In this document: in pieces, positions 5,570 to 9,216 of the stretch
Numbering within the stretch: the first letter of the stretch is position 1
Layout of the letters: the number at the start of each line of letters is the position of its first letter
Origin: Halovivax sp.
GTDB taxonomy: Archaea > Halobacteriota > Halobacteria > Halobacteriales > Natrialbaceae
DNA: 9,216 nt
NCBI GenBank assembly: GCA_007135505.1
Contig: SLIS01000413.1
Coordinates: 1 to 9,216 of the forward strand
Direction: 5' to 3'
Program-made: the position numbers and the translations under genes
The notes under the pieces: model-generated
Databases searched by the model: none
What the model was told of the DNA's origin: nothing
What the model saw: only the letters and a program-made list of their open reading frames with translations

Positions 5570-5815
5570 ATGAGCACGCAATACGACATCACCGAGACGC
5601 TCGACGTGAAAGGACAGTCCTGCCCAATGCCCATCGTGAAGACGAAGGGAGCGATCGACGACCTCGACGAGGGGGAGATTCTCGAGGTCATCTCGACCGA
5701 CTCCGGGAGCATGAGCGACATCGAGGGCTGGGCGGACGGAACCGATGGCGTTTCCCTCCTCGACCAGGTCGAGGACGGCGACCTCTACATCCACTACGTC
5801 GAGAAGACCGCGTAA
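5570..5815 (+). CDS. tusA: TusA family sulfur carrier protein
   Basis: An 81-residue protein with the TusA/SirA signature GQSCPMPIVKTK; Cys18 in the CPxP motif would carry the persulfide. The rest fits the small two-layer alpha/beta fold (strand LDVKG, helix after CPMP, strand ILEVISTD, second helix SMSDIEGWA, final strand DLYIHYVEK). The length is normal for the family. It would accept sulfane sulfur from a rhodanese or transporter and pass it to DsrE-type proteins or biosynthetic enzymes. The open frame extends upstream to 5303 across the promoter, but similarity begins at MSTQYDITETLD. It is followed after one base by the DsrE2 gene, a tight operon, and is divergent from the rhodanese-MBL/YeeE operon, echoing the bacterial YeeE-YeeD partnership where YeeD is TusA-like. 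Confidence 0.92.
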   Translation: MSTQYDITETLDVKGQSCPMPIVKTKGAIDDLDEGEILEVISTDSGSMSDIEGWADGTDGVSLLDQVEDGDLYIHYVEKTA

Positions 5816-5816
5816 G

Positions 5817-6410
5817 ATGAGTACCGACAATCCCACAACCTCAGTCGACGGTGACGACACCGAGGTGCAGTTCGACGCTGACGAAATCGAGGCGCTACGC
5901 GAGCGCGTCGAAGAGCTAGAGGAGTCGGTTCCGGACGCTGGTACCGACGACGGCAAGAAGATGACGATAATCGCCACCCAGGGGACGTTCGACATGGCCT
6001 ACCCGCCCCTGATCCTCGCGAGTACTGCGGCTGCTTTCGACTGGGACGTCGTCGTCTTCCACACGTTCTGGGGCCTCGACATTCTCCACGAGGAGAACTC
6101 GAAGGATCTGAAGCTCTCGGCGGTCGGCAACCCGAACATGCCGATGCCGAACGCGATCGCCGCACTCCCCGGCATGGACGCGATGGCGACGAAGATGATG
6201 CGAAAGAAGATCGACGAGAACGGCACGGCCACCATCGAGGAACTGATCGACCTCTCACTCGAGAGCGGCGTCGACCTCCAGGCCTGCCAGATGACGATCG
6301 AGTTGATGGACTACGACGAGGACGATTTCTACGACGGCGTGACGACCGGCGTCGGTGCGGCCACCGCACTCCAGCACATGGCCGAATCCGACGTCCAGTT
6401 GCTGGTATGA
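5817..6410 (+). CDS. DsrE2-like protein (DsrE/DsrF/DsrH-like family)
   Basis: A 197-residue protein. Residues 1-20 are an acidic disordered start; about 20-38 form a short predicted coiled coil (ADEIEALRERVEELEESV). From residue 48 comes the DsrE-like fold: MTIIATQGTFD, the hydrophobic strand VVVFHTFWGLDIL, the loop NPNMPMPNAIAALPGMDAMA with a Met-rich helix, and ACQMTIELM, where Cys157 is the conserved candidate persulfide-carrying cysteine. Members without DsrF/DsrH partners act as sulfur-trafficking proteins with TusA. Its start overlaps the end of tusA closely (TAAGATG, one base between), implying translational coupling. Residues AYPPLILASTAAAF are hydrophobic and could touch the membrane. 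The start at 5817 is supported by the haloarchaeal acidic N-terminus and the gene spacing. No recognisable electron carrier or DsrAB is nearby. Confidence 0.88.
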   Translation: MSTDNPTTSVDGDDTEVQFDADEIEALRERVEELEESVPDAGTDDGKKMTIIATQGTFDMAYPPLILASTAAAFDWDVVVFHTFWGLDILHEENSKDLKLSAVGNPNMPMPNAIAALPGMDAMATKMMRKKIDENGTATIEELIDLSLESGVDLQACQMTIELMDYDEDDFYDGVTTGVGAATALQHMAESDVQLLV

Positions 6411-6425
6411 CCCAGGAGGACACCC

Positions 6426-6434
6426 CACTATAGC
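6426..6434 (+). promoter_or_regulatory. Possible promoter of the HalOD1 gene
   Basis: CACTATAGC just after the DsrE2 stop resembles a TATA element and would start transcription near 6455, 20 bases before the ATG at 6475. The gene could equally be read from the tusA promoter. Confidence 0.3.
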
Positions 6435-6474
6435 ACAGAAACCGACGACCAACAGGCATCCAAGATCTGCTACA

Positions 6475-6732
6475 ATGAAATCGGAGCAACCCACGACGAC
6501 ACCGGCCGAACCGTCGGAGGAGCTGAGCATGCGCGTAGTCGAGGTCGTCGCCGCGGCCGACGGCGTGGATCCGGCACAACTCGATCCGACGCTTCACGCC
6601 GTCGTCGACGCGGAGGCCCTCGACCGGCTGTTCGAGCCCACGAAGGACGGGACCCGACGCGGCTCCGTCACCTTCCCGTATCGCGACCACACCGTCACGG
6701 TCCGGTCGGACGGAACGGTCGGGCTCTCGTAG
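6475..6732 (+). CDS. HalOD1 output-domain protein
   Basis: An 85-residue protein. After a Thr/Pro/Glu-rich start (1-18), residues about 19-84 match the HalOD1 (halobacterial output domain 1) pattern: a helix MRVVEVVAAADGVDP, a conserved AVVDAEALDRLF, then two strands GSVTFPYRDHTVTVRSDG. The domain is common in haloarchaea, alone or attached to response-regulator parts, and has no known biochemical activity. A single stand-alone domain is the usual form. It lies 64 bases after the DsrE2 gene on the same strand and may be co-transcribed, but a functional link to sulfur metabolism is not shown. The start ATG gives the typical length; an in-frame extension to 6355 would overlap the DsrE2 gene with non-acidic sequence. 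Confidence 0.82.
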   Translation: MKSEQPTTTPAEPSEELSMRVVEVVAAADGVDPAQLDPTLHAVVDAEALDRLFEPTKDGTRRGSVTFPYRDHTVTVRSDGTVGLS

Positions 6733-7123
6733 GACACGATTTTATACCCCGTCCCAATCGGCACCGTTCACGGTACCGAGTAGCACCTGTCCTCCGTAGA
6801 CGCTCGGGGATTACGATTACGATCGTGCCGGTCGGGTGGATACAAACGACAGACGGTACCGAGTATCCCAGCCAATCTCCGTTCCCACAACGCCCCAGTT
6901 CTCCGGGAGGAAAACGGCGGCGTTTCCCAACCCCGCAACACCGACTTGCAGTATGCACCGTCAGGAGACGCAATCCCGGGTGGTGACTGCACTCGCCGGT
7001 CGACGACGCCCGAGGGGCGAATTCCCGCTCGCGTCAATCCGATAGACGAGTTGGCGTGATAGTCCCGCCAAGTGACAAACGCCATGGGGATTGACGGTAC
7101 CACTCGTCGGCCGTTCTAGTAGG
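6733..7123. other. Intergenic stretch with an orphan promoter and a 13-bp direct repeat
   Basis: This stretch of about 390 bases begins with a strong TATA-like element, TTTATACC (6741-6748), predicting a start near 6770. ACGGTACCGAGTA then occurs twice, at 6770-6782 and 6853-6865. No frame shows haloarchaeal coding character; a 30-codon frame from ATG 6954 (MHRQETQ...) is Arg-rich and unconvincing. The stretch may be a long leader of the DUF2267 gene or an RNA gene; neither can be proven by eye. Confidence 0.4.
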
Positions 7124-7624
7124 ATGAACTTCGACGAATTCACCGGCCAGATCCAGCACCGACTCGAATTCCCTGACACCGGGCGGACGGTCCGGGCCAT
7201 CAGAGCGACCCTCATGACCCTCGGGCAGCGAATTCCCGAGGGGAACGCCGAGGATCTCGCGGCGAACCTGCCGCTCGAGATCAAGTGGTACATGACCGGA
7301 GCGGTCGCCGACCACGGTCAGCGGTTCGACTGGCGGGAGTTCCTCACGCGCGTCAGCGAGATCGAGGGCGAGGGAGTCGACGACGCCGAAGCCGCCTACC
7401 ACGCTCGCATCATCGTCGACTTCGTGGCGGAACAGGTTCCACCGTCGGACTTCCGGCAGCTACGCGACCAGCTCCCCGAGAGCGAAGACGACGAGAACTG
7501 GCAGAAGCTCTTCGAAATCGTCGACGCGGGCGGTTGGAGTGACGCCCAGGAGGCCCAGACCGGTGGCGGGCCCCAGCCGACGGCTCCGGGTGGGGGCGAA
7601 CCGGAAGCGACCGAGGAAGAGTGA
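7124..7624 (+). CDS. DUF2267 family protein
   Basis: A 166-residue protein matching DUF2267, which consists of helical repeats: the first about residues 1-60 (MNFDEFTGQIQHRLEF, ATLMTLGQRIPEGNAEDLAANLP, IKWYMTG) and the second about 68-135 (FDWREFLTRVSEIEG, AYHARIIVDFVAEQVPPSDFR, QLPESEDDENWQKLFE). Each repeat follows the same helix pattern, ending in a conserved leucine-rich segment and a Pro. The C-terminal 30 residues are a low-complexity Gly/Pro/Glu tail, probably disordered. The family's function is unknown; members are predicted soluble. The start at 7124 coincides with the first repeat; an upstream TTG at 7091 is unlikely. No clear promoter lies directly upstream, so it may use the TATA element at 6741. 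It is followed by a gene remnant. Confidence 0.8.
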   Translation: MNFDEFTGQIQHRLEFPDTGRTVRAIRATLMTLGQRIPEGNAEDLAANLPLEIKWYMTGAVADHGQRFDWREFLTRVSEIEGEGVDDAEAAYHARIIVDFVAEQVPPSDFRQLRDQLPESEDDENWQKLFEIVDAGGWSDAQEAQTGGGPQPTAPGGGEPEATEEE

Positions 7625-7974
7625 ACCACCATCGATCGACTGGCCCACACGGCCGCACCGACCGCCGAGACGACCGACGTCGACGCCATCGTCGCCGCCG
7701 CTGACGACGAGTCGATCGCCCGTATCCGGTCCGTTCACCCCGACGGTCCGATCCTCGCGGAGTCGGCAGTCGCGTACTGAAGCGGTGCTCGACTGGCGCT
7801 CGGTCGACTGGAATCGATCGCGTGGACCGACGATTACCCGGCCTTCGAACGGCGAGTACGTCCCTCTTCGAGGCGATCCACGCCCGCGATCCGAAAACGG
7901 GGAAGACGGTCGACACGTGGACGCTCGAATCGATGGCCAGCGAAGAGTCGTTCGGGTTCCCCGGGACGTCGTAG
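7625..7974 (+). pseudogene. Decayed gene remnant with three frameshifts
   Basis: Four successive pieces, each with acidic haloarchaeal composition, read in changing frames: 7625-7777 (IDRLAHTAAPTAETTDVDAI to LAESAVAY), 7779-7811 (EAVLDWRSVDW), 7811-7858 (ESIAWTDDYPAFERRV) and 7861-7971 (SLFEAIHARDPKTGKTV, then DTWTLESMASEESFGFPGTS and a TAG). The second-to-third switch would be repaired by one added G at 7811 and the third-to-fourth by one added base near 7860. Reassembled, it would encode about 115 residues. No start codon remains; ATC at 7631 may be a mutated start. I do not recognise the family. The frame of the first piece is the same as DUF2267, directly after its stop, but the Glu tail looks like a natural end. 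It is convergent with the next Usp gene, four bases away. A sequencing error at one site is possible; three is less likely. Confidence 0.5.
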
Positions 7975-7978
7975 GCAC

Positions 7979-8419
7979 TCATCGAACGACCGTCACCGGG
8001 ACCGGCGAGCGTTTCACGACCCGTTCGACGACACTCCCGAAGAACGGCCGTGACGGCCGCGGACGGCCATGGGCGCCGATGACGACGTGATCGACGGCTT
8101 CCTCGGTCGCGTACTCGACGACGAGTCGTTTCGGATCGCCGACATCGGACTCGGTCGTAATCGAGTGACCGTACTCGCCGGCGATTTCCTCGGCCTCCGC
8201 GAAGACCCGGTCTCTCGCGTCGGCCACGAACCGGTCCCACTCGCTCGAGCCGATCATCGGCTCGTAGGTGGACTCGGTACCGTTCACGTAATCGGTTTCG
8301 AACAGGTCGACGACGTGATAGACCGTTATCTCGGCGTCCGGGAACGTTTCCAGTGCGTGTCGAAGGGCACGCGCGGACAACGACGAACCGTCGACGGGGA
8401 CGAGAACGACCGCTTCCAT
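7979..8419 (-). CDS. Single-domain universal stress protein (UspA family)
   Basis: A 146-residue one-domain Usp protein, normal family length. It opens with VVLVPVDGSSLS (first strand and Asp10 of the nucleotide pocket) and has the ATP-binding signature GAHGRPRPSRPFFGS at 115-129 (G-x2-G-x9-G-S), followed by VVERVVKRSPVPVTVVR, the family's final helix and strand. The middle region (about 38-62) is a longer loop rich in Tyr, Glu and Ser. It is cytosolic, probably ATP-binding and a stress-related regulator; no specific partner can be named. The start ATG at 8419 lies 24-30 bases after a TATA-like element, so the transcript is likely leaderless. It is divergent from the DeoC-family gene and convergent with the gene remnant. 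Confidence 0.9.
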   Translation of the reverse strand: MEAVVLVPVDGSSLSARALRHALETFPDAEITVYHVVDLFETDYVNGTESTYEPMIGSSEWDRFVADARDRVFAEAEEIAGEYGHSITTESDVGDPKRLVVEYATEEAVDHVVIGAHGRPRPSRPFFGSVVERVVKRSPVPVTVVR

Positions 8420-8442
8420 ACGACACCGTCCGTCCGAAGCCC

Positions 8443-8449
8443 CATAGTA
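8443..8449 (-). promoter_or_regulatory. Promoter of the single-domain Usp gene
   Basis: Minus-strand GGTACTATGGGG places TACTATG (complement 8443-8449) about 27 bases before the ATG at 8419, as expected for a leaderless haloarchaeal transcript. Confidence 0.45.
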
Positions 8450-8573
8450 CCGGTCGGTGAAGACGCGATATCGTTCGGAAGCGAGCCGTCATCGGCACGT
8501 CATTCGGCCGCACGTGCGGTCCGAACCGCATCGATCGTTCACGGACCGACGTCCACGTCTCGCTCTGGCGGTG

Positions 8574-8586
8574 GACGTATGTATCG
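8574..8586 (+). promoter_or_regulatory. Possible promoter of the DeoC-family gene
   Basis: GACGTATGTATCG is the only AT-richer block at the right distance (about 25 bases) before the ATG at 8605. It is weakly TATA-like. Confidence 0.3.
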
Positions 8587-8604
8587 GACTGTCGTAGCGA
8601 AGCT

Positions 8605-9216
8605 ATGTCCCTGGCCGCGGAACTACGCGACGAGCCCGAACGAATCGCGTCGATCATCGAACACACGAACGTGGATCCCGCGGCGACCGAAGCGGAGATT
8701 CGCTCGCTCTGTGACGACGTCCTCGAATACGGCTTCCGTTCGGCAGTGGTGGTTCCGTACCACGCGAAACTCGCGGACGACCTGCTGGGAGAGCGGGCGA
8801 ACGTCACCACCGTCATCGGCTTCCCGTACGGGATCCAGAACACGGCGGCGAAGCTGGCCGAGGTCGAAGCGTTACTCGAGTACGTCGACGAGTTCGACAT
8901 GGTCATGAACCGGACCGCCTTCGCCAACGACGATCGGGAGACAGTCGTCGAAGACGTCGCCGCCGTGAAGGACGCGGTCGGGGACCGTCCGTTGAAGTGC
9001 ATCATCGAGTCGCCGGCGCTGTCCCGGTCGGAGATTCGCCGCGCTTCGGAGCTCGCAGCGGCGGGTGGCACCGACTACGTCAAGACGGCGGTCGGGTACG
9101 ACGGGGGGACGGACTCGGGGGAGGTCCAGGCCATCCGGGAGCCGCTGGACGGGGAGACCGGGATCAAAGCCTCTGGCGGAATTAGTCACTTCGATACCGC
9201 CCTTGAGATGGTCGAG
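8605..9216 (+). CDS. deoC: DeoC-family class I aldolase (deoxyribose-phosphate aldolase-like), cut by right edge
   Basis: 204 codons are present and the gene runs off the edge, probably only a few residues short of a normal 210-225-residue DeoC. The chain follows the TIM-barrel aldolase plan: IEHTNVDPAATEAEI (family form DHTxLxPxAT, with Glu19 for Asp), VTTVIGFPYGIQNTAAKLAE (phosphate and substrate loop), FDMVMNRTAF with Asp98, LKCIIES with Lys131, DYVKTAVGY with Lys160 at the Schiff-base position, and GIKASGGI with Lys188. The family reaction is reversible cleavage of 2-deoxyribose 5-phosphate into acetaldehyde and glyceraldehyde 3-phosphate. The Schiff-base block is usually KTSTGF, so this is a divergent branch and could act on another substrate. 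The start ATG gives the expected N-terminal length. It is divergent from the Usp gene. Confidence 0.83.
   Translation, partial: MSLAAELRDEPERIASIIEHTNVDPAATEAEIRSLCDDVLEYGFRSAVVVPYHAKLADDLLGERANVTTVIGFPYGIQNTAAKLAEVEALLEYVDEFDMVMNRTAFANDDRETVVEDVAAVKDAVGDRPLKCIIESPALSRSEIRRASELAAAGGTDYVKTAVGYDGGTDSGEVQAIREPLDGETGIKASGGISHFDTALEMVE

Noticed and set aside
6411..6420. AGGAGGA after the DsrE2 stop as a ribosome binding site
   Set aside because: No start codon follows at usable spacing; the next real ATG is about 55 bases further.
7410..9071. Very long minus-strand open frame across the DUF2267, Usp and DeoC region
   Set aside because: Arg/Ser-rich shadow of real genes, typical of GC-rich DNA with biased third positions.

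Overview
The window reads as chromosomal DNA of a halophilic archaeon (class Halobacteria; Natrialba/Natrinema-type relatives are plausible, but genus cannot be fixed from the sequence). The evidence is GC-rich DNA, very acidic proteins with Asp/Glu-rich tails, TATA boxes about 25-30 bases before start codons (leaderless transcripts), almost no Shine-Dalgarno sites, a Tat-type lipoprotein signal, and haloarchaeal families (HalOD1, a DUF7512-like microprotein, tandem Usp proteins).

Layout. 1-228 (minus): a 49-residue membrane microprotein followed two bases later by the start of a TauE/SafE sulfur-anion permease that runs off the left edge. 563-1408 (plus): a tandem-domain universal stress protein, divergent from that operon. 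1664-2098 (plus): a thioredoxin with WCGPC. 2170-2673 (minus): a Tat-exported cupredoxin lipoprotein, convergent with the thioredoxin. 3094-5327 (minus): a three-gene operon of a rhodanese-metallo-beta-lactamase protein (persulfide dioxygenase type) and two half-size YeeE/YedE sulfur transporters. 5570-6410 (plus, divergent): TusA and a DsrE2-like protein. 6475-6732: a HalOD1 domain protein. 7124-7624: a DUF2267 protein. 7625-7974: a frameshifted gene remnant. 7979-8419 (minus): a single-domain Usp. 8605 to the right edge (plus): a divergent DeoC-family aldolase.

Biology. The left two thirds form a sulfur-handling island. YeeE halves and TauE would move thiosulfate or other sulfur species across the membrane. 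TusA and the DsrE2 protein would carry sulfane sulfur as cysteine persulfide. The rhodanese-MBL fusion would oxidise persulfide to sulfite, which TauE could export. Thioredoxin could supply reductant. The proteins are recognised by motif and context; the assembled pathway is inference.

The most interesting non-coding signal is a TATTGTG element present once in each of three sulfur promoters (microprotein-tauE, rhodanese-MBL operon, tusA-dsrE2). At the rhodanese-MBL promoter it is embedded in nested perfect inverted repeats. This suggests one regulator controlling the whole island; no regulator gene lies in the window.

The right third (HalOD1, DUF2267, Usp, DeoC) looks like ordinary chromosome, with one decaying gene and one strong promoter that precedes no recognisable ORF. 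No tRNA, rRNA, CRISPR array or insertion sequence was seen.
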